Below are positions 6,553 to 13,082 of a DNA stretch of 13,083 nt, one piece after another. The stretch covers positions 1 to 13,083 of the forward strand of contig CAUEYG010000009.1 in the NCBI GenBank assembly GCA_959021945.1. The letters run 5' to 3'. The DNA comes from an uncultured Eubacteriales bacterium. Its GTDB lineage: Bacteria > Bacillota > Clostridia > Peptostreptococcales > Anaerovoracaceae. How positions within the stretch are numbered: the first letter of the stretch is position 1; every line of letters begins with the position of its first letter. The notes under the pieces were generated by a model, which was given only the letters and a program-made list of their open reading frames with translations, was not told the DNA's origin and did not search any database. The translations under genes were made by a program, and so were the position numbers.

Positions 6553-8181
6553 ATGGCAGAAATACGAATTCCCTCGCAGCAAAAACAGATTTCCTATGAA
6601 CCGGACCCATCTGAACCAGGCCAATCGCTGATGGCCATCCTTTTGGAAGCCGGAATCTTTCTCAATAATCCATGCAATGGGAAAGAAACCTGCGGCAAAT
6701 GTAAAGTCCGGATCCTGAAAGGAAATGTTCCACCTCTGACAGAGGCGGAAAAAGGGCTTTTGCGGCAAGAAGAGCAGGAACGCGGTATCCGTTTATCCTG
6801 CACTCTTTTTCCAAAAGATAATATGGTCCTGGAGCCGGTACACCGGGAAAAAGAACACCGTATTTTAACCCAAGGAGTCATACCTGATTTTTCCTTTTGT
6901 CCTGAACGGGGCAGCAATGGACAACCAGGCACGCCTGCCTATGGCATTGCAGTAGATATTGGGACTACAACGGTTGCAGCTTCTATGATAGAGATGCCAT
7001 CAGGAAAAGAAGTGGCCGGCACAGCAAGGATCAACGCGCAAAAGAAGTATGGGCTCGATGTTCTTACAAGGATTACTTATGAAATTGAAAATCCACAAAA
7101 AGGAACCAAAGATTTGCAGAGCGCCATTGTGGCATCCCTGGATGATATGATTGTGGATATGTGCAGACAGCAGGATATAAATAGCAGTCAGATTTGTGAA
7201 ATTGTAATAAGCGCCAACTGCGCTATGCTTCATATGTTCCTTGGCATTGACGCTGTTCCTTTGGGACGGGCCCCTTATCTTCCTGTTTTTACAGAAAGCC
7301 AGTACGTGAAACCTGAGGAAATCGGATTAACAGCAGCTTCCAATGCAGTACTCTATTTGCTGCCTTCTGTGTCCGGGTATATTGGGGCGGACCTTGTAGC
7401 GGGAGCCCATGTGTGCGGGCTGAAGAGCATCAAAGGTCGGGTTTTCTTTCTTGATATAGGGACCAACGGCGAAATGATTCTGGCTCATGACGGGAAACTG
7501 CTGAGCTGCTCCTGTGCTGCAGGACCGGCCTTGGAAGGTATGAATATCAGCTGCGGTATGAGAGCGGCACAAGGAGCGGCGGAAGATATTCTCATAGAGG
7601 AAAACAAAGCGGAGATAAAGGTAATCGGCGGCGGAAAGGCAGAGGGCTTTTGCGGCAGCGGAATCCTGGCAGCTGTGAGAGAATTTATCAAACTGGGTCT
7701 GATCGGAAAGAACGGTACGATTATAAAAAAGGAAAAACTGTCTCCAAAGGACTTTCGCAGTCAATTTATCAGACAAAAGGGAACAAAGCGCGAGCTTTTT
7801 CTTTCAGAAAATCTGGTTTTGACCCAAAAGGATATCAGGCAGGTGCAGCTGGCCAAAGGGGCGATTCTGTCAGGCTTTTACGCCTTGCTTGATCAAGCGG
7901 GGCTCACCATGGAGAATCTGGACCGGATCCTAGTAGCAGGACAGTTTGGGGCTCATCTGCCGGCGCAAAGCCTGACAGGTGTGGGAATTCTTCCTGAACA
8001 TACGGAGGACAAGCTGGTTTATGTAGGAAACACTTCAAAGACAGGAGCGTACATGGCCTTAATGTCAGGCAAGGAAAAACGGGCCATGGAAAAACTGGCA
8101 AAGGAAATTTCCTATATAGAGCTCAGTCAGTTCCCCGGGTATGAACGGCTCTTTTCCAAGTGTTTGCAGTTTCCAGGATAG
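6553..8181 (+). CDS. RACE-type reductive activator of corrinoid proteins (2Fe-2S + ASKHA ATPase, DUF4445)
   Basis: A 542-residue ATP-dependent activator that reduces accidentally oxidised Co(II) corrinoid back to Co(I). The ATG at 6553 follows AGGAGG with proper spacing; an upstream in-frame extension would overlap the previous gene. Residues 1-95 form a plant-type ferredoxin domain with C-x5-C-x2-C...C ligands Cys41, Cys47, Cys50 and Cys83. A linker leads to an ASKHA ATPase domain from about 131: phosphate loop 1 AVDIGTTTVA, phosphate loop 2 FLDIGTNGEM (299-308), SCAAGPALEG (320-329), an adenosine-side GFCGSG (365-370), VAGQFGAHL (461-469) and GNTSKTGAYMAL (492-503). It is somewhat shorter than the 600-plus residues common in the family, mainly in the linker. 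It is the clearest evidence that this block is a working corrinoid methyl-transfer system. Confidence 0.94.
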   Translation: MAEIRIPSQQKQISYEPDPSEPGQSLMAILLEAGIFLNNPCNGKETCGKCKVRILKGNVPPLTEAEKGLLRQEEQERGIRLSCTLFPKDNMVLEPVHREKEHRILTQGVIPDFSFCPERGSNGQPGTPAYGIAVDIGTTTVAASMIEMPSGKEVAGTARINAQKKYGLDVLTRITYEIENPQKGTKDLQSAIVASLDDMIVDMCRQQDINSSQICEIVISANCAMLHMFLGIDAVPLGRAPYLPVFTESQYVKPEEIGLTAASNAVLYLLPSVSGYIGADLVAGAHVCGLKSIKGRVFFLDIGTNGEMILAHDGKLLSCSCAAGPALEGMNISCGMRAAQGAAEDILIEENKAEIKVIGGGKAEGFCGSGILAAVREFIKLGLIGKNGTIIKKEKLSPKDFRSQFIRQKGTKRELFLSENLVLTQKDIRQVQLAKGAILSGFYALLDQAGLTMENLDRILVAGQFGAHLPAQSLTGVGILPEHTEDKLVYVGNTSKTGAYMALMSGKEKRAMEKLAKEISYIELSQFPGYERLFSKCLQFPG

Positions 8182-8200
8182 AAGGGTACATATGTCAAAT

Positions 8201-8220
8201 TTATCTAAATTTTAAGATAA
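8201..8220. repeat. AT-rich inverted repeat after the RACE gene
   Basis: TTATCT (8201-8206) and AGATAA (8215-8220) form a perfect 6-bp inverted repeat with an 8-base AT loop, 20 bases after the RACE stop codon. It is too AT-rich and lacks a following T tract, so it is at best a weak terminator; it could equally be a protein-binding site. The 8182-8262 stretch holds nothing else I can identify. Confidence 0.4.
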
Positions 8221-8262
8221 TAATCTCTAATATAGGTAAAAAATCGCAAATAAGAGAAAAAG

Positions 8263-8291
8263 ATGACGAAATGAGAATTTAATGATATAAT
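8263..8291 (+). promoter_or_regulatory. Candidate sigma-A promoter for the fchA-folD unit
   Basis: A consensus -10 box TATAAT (8286-8291) with an extended TG-n element just before it (8283-8285) follows, at 17 bases, an ATGACG that matches TTGACA at four positions (8263-8268). Transcription would be expected to begin near 8297-8299. It lies in the longest gap inside the gene cluster, so fchA onward can be transcribed separately from the methyltransferase block. Confidence 0.65.
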
Positions 8292-8293
8292 AC

Positions 8294-8351
8294 GGGAGGA
8301 TATGCTATGGTGAAAGGAAAGACTAGGCGTATTCTCCCTTTTCGCGTAGTC
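8294..8351 (+). promoter_or_regulatory. Overlapping, mutually exclusive hairpins in the fchA leader
   Basis: Stem A pairs GGGAGGATATGC (8294-8305) with GCGTATTCTCCC (8327-8338), twelve pairs including two G-U, and is followed by TTTT (8339-8342). Stem B pairs GACTA-G-GCG (8321-8329) with CGC-G-TAGTC (8343-8351), eight pairs with one mismatch. The two share 8327-8329 and stem B encloses the 3' arm of stem A, so both cannot form fully at once, as in attenuator-type leaders. If transcription starts at about 8298, stem A loses its four outermost pairs. No known riboswitch consensus, including the THF riboswitch, is recognised. Confidence 0.4.
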
Positions 8352-8390
8352 AAAAGGCTGCGTGGACTTGGCAAAAAAAGGAGGTATTGA
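8307..8390 (+). CDS. Possible 27-residue basic leader peptide upstream of fchA
   Basis: An ATG at 8307, seven bases after GGGAGG (8294-8299), opens 27 codons ending in TGA at 8388-8390, one base before the fchA ATG. Twelve of the 27 residues are Lys or Arg, ending GLGKKRRY, and four are AGG codons. The fchA ribosome site lies inside its last codons, so translation of the two would be coupled. The basic run at the end simply reflects the purine-rich AAAAAAAGGAGG ribosome site, and the predicted RNA start at about 8298 would leave little leader before the ATG. It may therefore be a chance ORF; no function is claimed. It is the only ORF here with a TGA stop. Confidence 0.3.
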   Translation: MVKGKTRRILPFRVVKRLRGLGKKRRY

Positions 8391-8391
8391 A

Positions 8392-9021
8392 ATGTCTTAT
8401 GTAAAGGAAAGCTGTGAAGAGTTTGTCCGGGTTCTTTCCAGCAGCAGCCCGACCCCTGGCGGCGGAGGGGCGTCGGCTCTGGTAGGGGCAATAGGTACTG
8501 CTCTGGGAAACATGGTAGGTTCTTTGACCGTTGGTAAAAAAAAGTACCAGGATGTGGAAGAAGAGATTTGTCAGATGATGAACCAGTCCCAGCAATTGCA
8601 GCAGCAGCTTTTAGACCTGGTGCAAAAAGATGCGGAAGCCTTTGCACCTCTGGCAAACGCATACGGTATGCCAAAAGAAACCAGGCAGCAGGAGGAAGAA
8701 AAAGAGCGGGTAATGGAAATTGCATTAAAAGATGCTTGTGACGTGCCCTTTGAAATTATGACAAAATGCTGTCAGGGAATCGAACTTTGCGGTGAATTTG
8801 CCGAAAAAGGAAGTATAATGGCAATAAGCGATGCAGGGGCAGGGGCGGTCTTTTGCAAGGCAGCGCTTCAAAGCGCCAGTTTGAATATTTACATTAATAC
8901 CAAAGCAATGAAAGATCGGGAATATGCAGAAAATGCCAATAAACGATCTGATCAAATGCTGAAAGAATATACAAAAAAAGCGGATGCGATTTTGCAGCAG
9001 GTCTTTGATACAATCAGATAG
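8392..9021 (+). CDS. fchA: Methenyl-THF cyclohydrolase / formiminotransferase-cyclodeaminase family protein
   Basis: A 209-residue, mainly helical protein of the FTCD_C/FchA family, which interconverts 5,10-methenyl-THF and 10-formyl-THF (or deaminates formimino-THF). ATG 8392 is chosen because AAAGGAGGT ends seven bases before it; a GTG at 8362 in frame is upstream of that site. The signature PTPGGGGASALVGAIGTALG sits at residues 21-40, followed by MVGSLTVGKKKY, a QKDAEAFAPL helix (about 78-87) and the SDAGAGAVFCKAAL segment (about 145-158). It is followed after 8 bases by folD. The pairing with a FolD that lacks cyclohydrolase residues argues that here FchA supplies the cyclohydrolase step of the THF C1 pathway. 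Confidence 0.92.
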   Translation: MSYVKESCEEFVRVLSSSSPTPGGGGASALVGAIGTALGNMVGSLTVGKKKYQDVEEEICQMMNQSQQLQQQLLDLVQKDAEAFAPLANAYGMPKETRQQEEEKERVMEIALKDACDVPFEIMTKCCQGIELCGEFAEKGSIMAISDAGAGAVFCKAALQSASLNIYINTKAMKDREYAENANKRSDQMLKEYTKKADAILQQVFDTIR

Positions 9022-9029
9022 GAGAAGAT

Positions 9030-9884
9030 ATGGCGCAGACATTAGATGGAAAAGCAGTGGCTCAGGCCATTACAGAAAAAACGCAAAAACAAGTGGAATC
9101 CTTGAAAGCACAAGGTATTGTTCCCACCTTGGCCATTGTTCGTGTAGGGGAAAATCCCAGCGATTTGTCTTATGAACGGGGGGCGCTAAAGCGGGCGGAA
9201 AAGGCAGGCGTCGCAGTACGCCTCTGCATCTTTCAGCCGGATATTACCCAGGAGGAACTGCTGGAACAGATTGAAAAACTCAATAAAGACCAATCGATTC
9301 ACGGAGTTTTGATCTTCCGGCCTCTTCCAAAGCAAATAAACGATGAAGCTGTCAGATCAACACTTTTGCCAGAGAAAGATGTAGATGGGATTACAGAAGG
9401 TTCTCTGGCAGGGATTTTTACAGGAACCCATCAGGGCTATGCACCATGTACAGCCAGAGCCTGTATGGAAATGTTAGACCACTACGGCCTTGATCTGGCA
9501 GGGAAAAAAACCGCAGTCCTTGGGCGCAGTTTAGTCATCGGAAAGCCGGCGGCTATGATGGCTATGGAAAAAAACGCTACAGTTACTATCTGTCACAGCA
9601 GGACAGGCCGGGAAGCTACGATGAAGATCTGCAAAGATAGTGATGTGCTCATTGCGGCTATGGGGAAAGCCGGTATGATTGACAGCAGATATATCAAAGA
9701 AGGACAGATTATCCTTGATGTAGGGATTAATGTAAATGATGAGGGGAAACTCTGTGGGGATGTGGACTTTGGCTCTGCTGACGCCGCAGGATTTATAACA
9801 CCGGTGCCCGGCGGAGTAGGCGCAGTCACCACTGCAGTATTGATGATGCAGGTGGCAGAAGCTGCGGCAGCCAGGCTTGGATAG
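9030..9884 (+). CDS. folD: Methylene-THF dehydrogenase FolD (probably monofunctional)
   Basis: A 284-residue FolD-family enzyme that oxidises 5,10-methylene-THF to methenyl-THF with NAD(P)+. The family fold is clear: LDGKAVAQ start, VRVGENPSDLSYERGALKRAE (38-57), KDVDG (116-120), PCTARACMEML, the Rossmann loop GRSLVIGKPAAMMAM, ILDVGINVNDEGKLCGDVDF and the FITPVPGGVGAVT signature. Against E. coli FolD, the active-site Tyr is kept (Tyr48), but catalytic Lys54 is replaced by Ala52 and Gln98 of the QLPLP motif by Phe96 (FRPLP). The acidic residue of KDVDG (Asp119) is kept. Loss of the Lys and Gln should remove cyclohydrolase but can leave dehydrogenase activity, which fits FchA being encoded 8 bases upstream. 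The start has a GGAGA site. The standard bifunctional label may therefore be wrong for this protein. Confidence 0.94.
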   Translation: MAQTLDGKAVAQAITEKTQKQVESLKAQGIVPTLAIVRVGENPSDLSYERGALKRAEKAGVAVRLCIFQPDITQEELLEQIEKLNKDQSIHGVLIFRPLPKQINDEAVRSTLLPEKDVDGITEGSLAGIFTGTHQGYAPCTARACMEMLDHYGLDLAGKKTAVLGRSLVIGKPAAMMAMEKNATVTICHSRTGREATMKICKDSDVLIAAMGKAGMIDSRYIKEGQIILDVGINVNDEGKLCGDVDFGSADAAGFITPVPGGVGAVTTAVLMMQVAEAAAARLG

Positions 9885-9946
9885 AGAAAGATAAATCGGG
9901 GATAGGGAAAAGAGAGAAGAAAATTATCATTTTTAAGGAGGACTAT

Positions 9947-11323
9947 ATGGATTCGTATGGTATTTTAAGTGTACTGCCAGTTTTGACGATCCTGGTTATT
10001 GCAGTGACTACAAAGCGGACACTGTTTGCCATGGTCTGCGGTCTGTCAGTAGCAGCATTGATTTTGGGAAACGTGAAAAACAGCGTTGTGAAGTGGTTTG
10101 AGTACCTTTACTCGTCCATGACCAATGAGACGCTGCAGTGGCTGCTGTTGGTAATCGCCATGTTCGGTATGCTGATTGTTTTATTTGAGCGCTCTCACGC
10201 GGTAAAGGATTTTGGAATCTGGGCGGGGAGATTTATTCACACCAAGAGACAGGCCCTCACAGGCACTGCTATTTTAGGCGTGATTATTTTCCTGGATGAC
10301 TATCTCAACAACCTGGCTGTGGGAACTACAATGAAAGGGATTACAGACAGACTGCGCATCCCAAGAACCCAGCTTGCCTTTGTTGTAAACTGTGTAGCAG
10401 CGCCGGTCTGCATTTTGATCCCACTTTCTTCCTGGGCCGTTTATTTCGCAGCCCTTTTAGAACAGGAAGGTATCACTGTGGGGGGGTCTGGAATGGGTGC
10501 TTATTTGAAAGCAATGCCTTTGACCTTTTACGCGTGGCTTATGGTAATTCTGGTATTCTTACATGCTCTGGGTATTTTCCCAAGACTGGGGATGATTAAA
10601 AAGGATGCTTTGCGGGCGGAGGAAACAGGTAATGTGTTCCCTCTGAGCGGAGCCGTGGATGAGGTGGAGCCGGAATTTGCTGATGAGGAACTGCCGGAAG
10701 GTTATAAGGCACATCCATGGAACTTCCTGGTGCCCCTTGCGGTTATGATTGCAGTTACCCTGCTGTGCGGCAGTGAAGTGCTCTATGGTTCCTTTGCCGG
10801 AGTCATTACGGCCTTTATTCTGTATCTTGTTCAGGGAAAGCTGAAATTTAAAGAAATTCTCACCTGTTGTTATGACGGTGTTCTCAGTATGGGCTTTGTT
10901 CTGGTTCTTTCGGTTCTGGCATTTTCTGTCCAGGCGGCCAACACAGACCTGGGACTCGCCGACTATATTATCAGTATTACATTGCCGATTATGAAAGGCG
11001 CTTTCCTGCCGGCAGTTGTCTTTATTGTCTGTGGTATTTACGCTTATGCTACCGGATGTTTCTGGGATTTGGCGGCAATTATTCTGCCTTTAGTCGTTCC
11101 TCTTGCCAATGCCATGGGTGTTGACCCGATTCTGGCGTCTGCTGCAGTATTTTCAGGGGCAGCCTTTGGCAGCAACACATGCCTTTACGGAGACGGCGTT
11201 ATTATGTGCGCGCAAGGATGTGAGATTAAGTCTATTGATCTGATGTTTGCAACTCTTCCATATGCGTGCATTTCAGGCGGACTGACTCTTATCTTATATT
11301 TGATCTGCGGATTTGTATTTTAG
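9947..11323 (+). CDS. NhaC-family Na+/H+ antiporter-like membrane transporter
   Basis: A 458-residue polytopic membrane protein with about ten to twelve hydrophobic segments (for example 7-20, 25-41, 63-80, 105-117, 143-160, 192-210, 259-275, 283-296, 312-328, 352-366, 376-390, 437-456). The NhaC-type core signature is FLDDYLNNLAVGTTM (115-129), with charged and polar residues inside a helix, and a second conserved region is SAAVFSGAAFGSNTCLYGDG (398-417). A cytoplasmic acidic loop lies near 236-252. A strong AAGGAGG site precedes the ATG. Family members exchange Na+ for H+, and some exchange organic acids or amines. It has no close partner besides the peptidase gene 9 bases downstream, so it may import a substrate or peptide-derived product, or simply manage the sodium gradient. 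The transported species is not decidable here. Confidence 0.87.
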   Translation: MDSYGILSVLPVLTILVIAVTTKRTLFAMVCGLSVAALILGNVKNSVVKWFEYLYSSMTNETLQWLLLVIAMFGMLIVLFERSHAVKDFGIWAGRFIHTKRQALTGTAILGVIIFLDDYLNNLAVGTTMKGITDRLRIPRTQLAFVVNCVAAPVCILIPLSSWAVYFAALLEQEGITVGGSGMGAYLKAMPLTFYAWLMVILVFLHALGIFPRLGMIKKDALRAEETGNVFPLSGAVDEVEPEFADEELPEGYKAHPWNFLVPLAVMIAVTLLCGSEVLYGSFAGVITAFILYLVQGKLKFKEILTCCYDGVLSMGFVLVLSVLAFSVQAANTDLGLADYIISITLPIMKGAFLPAVVFIVCGIYAYATGCFWDLAAIILPLVVPLANAMGVDPILASAAVFSGAAFGSNTCLYGDGVIMCAQGCEIKSIDLMFATLPYACISGGLTLILYLICGFVF

Positions 11324-11332
11324 AGGTGAAAG

Positions 11333-12409
11333 ATGAAACAAAATGGGATTTTAGAAACGTTATATAACCTGGATAATACCTTTGGTGTTTCCGGAAATGA
11401 AGAAGAAACAGCGGCTGCTTTGAAAAAGGAAATGGAAGGGCTCTATGATGAATACATAGAAGACCCTCTTGGCAGCCAGATTTTTATCAAATACGGCAAG
11501 GATCGGGATCGGAAAGTGGTGCTGTCCGCCCACATGGATGAAATCGGATTTATTATCAATTACATTGAAGACAATGGAATCGCCCGGTTTCTGCCCGTAG
11601 GATATCATGATGATAGAACGGCTGTAAATCAGGATATGGTGGTGATGACGGACAGTGGAAAAAAAGTGTACGGCGTCACCGGTTCAAAGCCGGCCCATAT
11701 TATGACAGAAGAAGATCATGAAAAGGTGATTAAAATCGAAGATCTGTTTGTGGACTTTGGAACCATGTCCAGAGAAGAGACCAATGCTCTGGGCGTACAG
11801 GTTGGTGACTATATGGGATTTGCCAGAGAAGGCTATGTGCTCAATGACGGTAAATTTTACACGGGAAAATCAGTAGATGACAGAGCCGGATGCGCAGTGC
11901 TGGTAGAAATGATGAAGCGTCTCCAGGATGTGGAGCTTGGGTTTACAGTCTGCGCTGTTGGTTCTGTTCAGGAAGAAGTAGGCATGAGGAGCGGCAGCCC
12001 CTTGGTTTCACGCTTGAATCCAGAACTGTTCCTAGCAGTTGATGTAACTCTTACAGGGGATACACCGGGCGTGGAAATCAATAAATGTTCTCAAAAGATG
12101 GGAGACGGACCGGGCATTAAATTTTATGACTGGGACCCGATTTTAGGAGCTACAGGAAACAATGTGCCTCGCAGGCTGACAAGAAAGCTGATTCAGACTG
12201 CTGAAAACCATGGAATCCCTTATCAGAGGGAAGTCATGACCGGAGGCGGTACTGACGCATGGTCCGCATCTATGAGCCAGGGCGGCGTTTTGGCCGGAGG
12301 CGTGTGCATTCCTCAGAGATATATGCATACAGCGGTTGGAACCGTACACATGGAAGACATGGAATATACCGTGCAGCTGCTGGTAAACTTTTTAAAAGAA
12401 TATAAATAA
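11333..12409 (+). CDS. M42 family metallo-aminopeptidase
   Basis: A 358-residue cytoplasmic, di-metal aminopeptidase of family M42 (glutamyl aminopeptidase / PepA / FrvX-like), which forms large tetrahedral assemblies in relatives. Metal and catalytic residues are visible in order: His67 in SAHMDEIGF, Asp182 in KSVDDRAG, the Glu214-Glu215 pair in SVQEEVGMRSG, Asp237 in AVDVTLTGDTPG and His332 in RYMHTAVGT; TGGGTDAW (303-310) is the usual M42 segment. Family length is typical. The ATG follows GAGGTGA, and the gene lies 9 bases after the NhaC-like transporter, so they are co-transcribed. It is the last gene before a strong terminator. Its role in the methyl pathway, if any, is unclear; it may trim peptides taken up by the cell. 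Confidence 0.92.
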   Translation: MKQNGILETLYNLDNTFGVSGNEEETAAALKKEMEGLYDEYIEDPLGSQIFIKYGKDRDRKVVLSAHMDEIGFIINYIEDNGIARFLPVGYHDDRTAVNQDMVVMTDSGKKVYGVTGSKPAHIMTEEDHEKVIKIEDLFVDFGTMSREETNALGVQVGDYMGFAREGYVLNDGKFYTGKSVDDRAGCAVLVEMMKRLQDVELGFTVCAVGSVQEEVGMRSGSPLVSRLNPELFLAVDVTLTGDTPGVEINKCSQKMGDGPGIKFYDWDPILGATGNNVPRRLTRKLIQTAENHGIPYQREVMTGGGTDAWSASMSQGGVLAGGVCIPQRYMHTAVGTVHMEDMEYTVQLLVNFLKEYK

Positions 12410-12412
12410 CAG

Positions 12413-12463
12413 AAAGCGCCGCTTGCCAAAACAGATCATGTATGGAAAGCGGCGCTTTGTTTC
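12413..12463 (+). terminator. Intrinsic terminator after the M42 peptidase gene
   Basis: AAAGCGCCGCTT (12413-12424) pairs perfectly with AAGCGGCGCTTT (12447-12458) in a 12-bp GC-rich stem with a 22-base loop, followed by TTTGTTTCT. It begins four bases after the stop codon and ends the cluster. The A-rich 5' side means it could also work weakly on the minus strand. Confidence 0.9.
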
Positions 12464-12582
12464 TATCGCATGTTACATTTACAACCCTTTGCAGAAAGGC
12501 GGGCATTTTTTTGTTTTGCGGGGCTGCTAAAATTTTTTAGGGGGCTTGTAAAATATGCCATAATGTAAAAAATCACGTTATA

Positions 12583-12696
12583 ATCCATACAATTTGCAGG
12601 AAAAAGACAGCGATTGACCTAAAAAATCCATACTTTAGCTTTAAATTAGGGGTTTTAGAGGGAATTTACGTGGATTTCTGAGAAAATTGTATGGAT
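12583..12696. repeat. Long-range 13-bp inverted repeat with an extra half copy
   Basis: ATCCATACAATTT (12583-12595) is the exact reverse complement of AAATTGTATGGAT (12684-12696), 88 bases apart. A third partial copy, ATCCATAC, lies between them at 12626-12633 in the same direction as the left arm. A TATAAT (12579-12584) overlaps the left arm but has no good -35. The element could fold as an RNA stem or be paired binding sites for a regulator. Confidence 0.6.
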
Positions 12697-12858
12697 AAAA
12701 AGGTAAAAATGGAATCTTTGGCACATAAGAAGCGTCAAAATACATTTAGCCCGGCGAAAAAGCTTCGGGCAAAATAACAAAGCTGGATAGGCTGATTCTT
12801 TTCAGCAGCAGGCCTTGTTCCATTTTGGGCCATGCCCCTTAGCCGGTTCATGGAATCT

Positions 12859-12900
12859 TTTTATATCTTAATGACCGATTTCACCTAAAAAGATATAAAA
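12859..12900. repeat. 11-bp AT-rich inverted repeat
   Basis: TTTTATATCTT (12859-12869) and AAGATATAAAA (12890-12900) are perfect reverse complements around a 20-base spacer. It is not followed by a T tract on the + strand; on either strand the flank is not typical of a terminator. Possible binding site or RNA stem; role unknown. Confidence 0.55.
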
Positions 12901-12924
12901 GTTATGGGCTGGACCCACCTAAAA

Positions 12925-12948
12925 CTTGAAAAAAAGGGCCTTTTCAAG
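12925..12948. repeat. CTTGAAAA inverted repeat, with a third copy at 12976
   Basis: CTTGAAAA (12925-12932) and TTTTCAAG (12941-12948) form an 8-bp perfect inverted repeat with an 8-base spacer, and CTTGAAAA recurs at 12976-12983, just before the promoter at 12994. Alternatively GGGCC (12936-12940) can pair with GGCCC (12965-12969), which read on the minus strand would be followed by seven T and could be a weak minus-strand terminator. The two pairings compete. Confidence 0.5.
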
Positions 12949-12993
12949 AAATTGCCAAAATGCGGGCCCTACAGCCTTGAAAAGTTGTATCTT

Positions 12994-13022
12994 TTGATGC
13001 AATCGTTGCAAAAAAGTATAAT
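12994..13022 (+). promoter_or_regulatory. Candidate sigma-A promoter for a gene beyond the right edge
   Basis: TTGATG (12994-12999) and a consensus TATAAT (13017-13022) are separated by exactly 17 bases. It reads rightward out of the window; no start codon with a good ribosome site follows within the remaining 61 bases, so the transcript has a leader longer than about 50 bases. Confidence 0.7.
12998..13010. promoter_or_regulatory. Operator-like palindrome inside the right-end promoter
   Basis: TGCAA-TCG-TTGCA is a perfect 5-bp palindrome around a TCG centre, placed between the -35 and -10 boxes. The TGCAA...TTGCA arms with a central CG resemble operators of LacI/GalR-family repressors, though the one-base-shorter centre departs from the usual even-spaced form and it does not fit a CcpA cre site fully. 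A repressor bound here would block the promoter. Confidence 0.45.
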
Positions 13023-13037
13023 AAACGTGGAAATGAC

Positions 13038-13082
13038 GGAATCGGGGATTCCTATTTCCCATGTCGCCCCCCAAAGGGCGAC
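13038..13082 (+). promoter_or_regulatory. Two leader hairpins downstream of the right-end promoter (cut by window end)
   Basis: GGAAT-CGGGG-ATTCC (13038-13052) is a 5-bp hairpin, and GTCGCCC-CCCAAA-GGGCGAC (13063-13082) is a perfect 7-bp GC-rich hairpin. Both lie in the predicted 5' leader. The region may start a structured regulatory RNA, but the window ends before it can be judged. Confidence 0.45.

Larger units (their letters stand above)
12464..12993. other. Gene-free intergenic stretch rich in inverted repeats
   Basis: No coding frame of useful length with a ribosome site is present on either strand, and I recognise no tRNA, rRNA, known riboswitch or insertion sequence. The stretch is AT-rich with short GC-rich stems. 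A hairpin CCTTT-GCAG-AAAGG (12486-12499) followed at 12506 by seven T may act as a weak second terminator. GCCCG (12749-12753) and CGGGC (12766-12770) form another small stem. Larger inverted repeats are listed separately. Confidence 0.6.

Noticed and set aside
1731..8181. Pyrrolysine (TAG) read-through in the methyltransferase block
   Set aside because: TAG codons occur at the natural ends of family-length proteins, and no MttB/MtbB/MtmB-type sequence follows any of them in frame.
8294..8391. THF riboswitch before the folate genes
   Set aside because: The gene context would suit it, but the conserved core sequences of that riboswitch are not found; only unassigned hairpins are present.
12486..12512. 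Second intrinsic terminator
   Set aside because: The stem is only five base pairs and is separated from the T tract by six bases; kept only as a remark in the intergenic entry.
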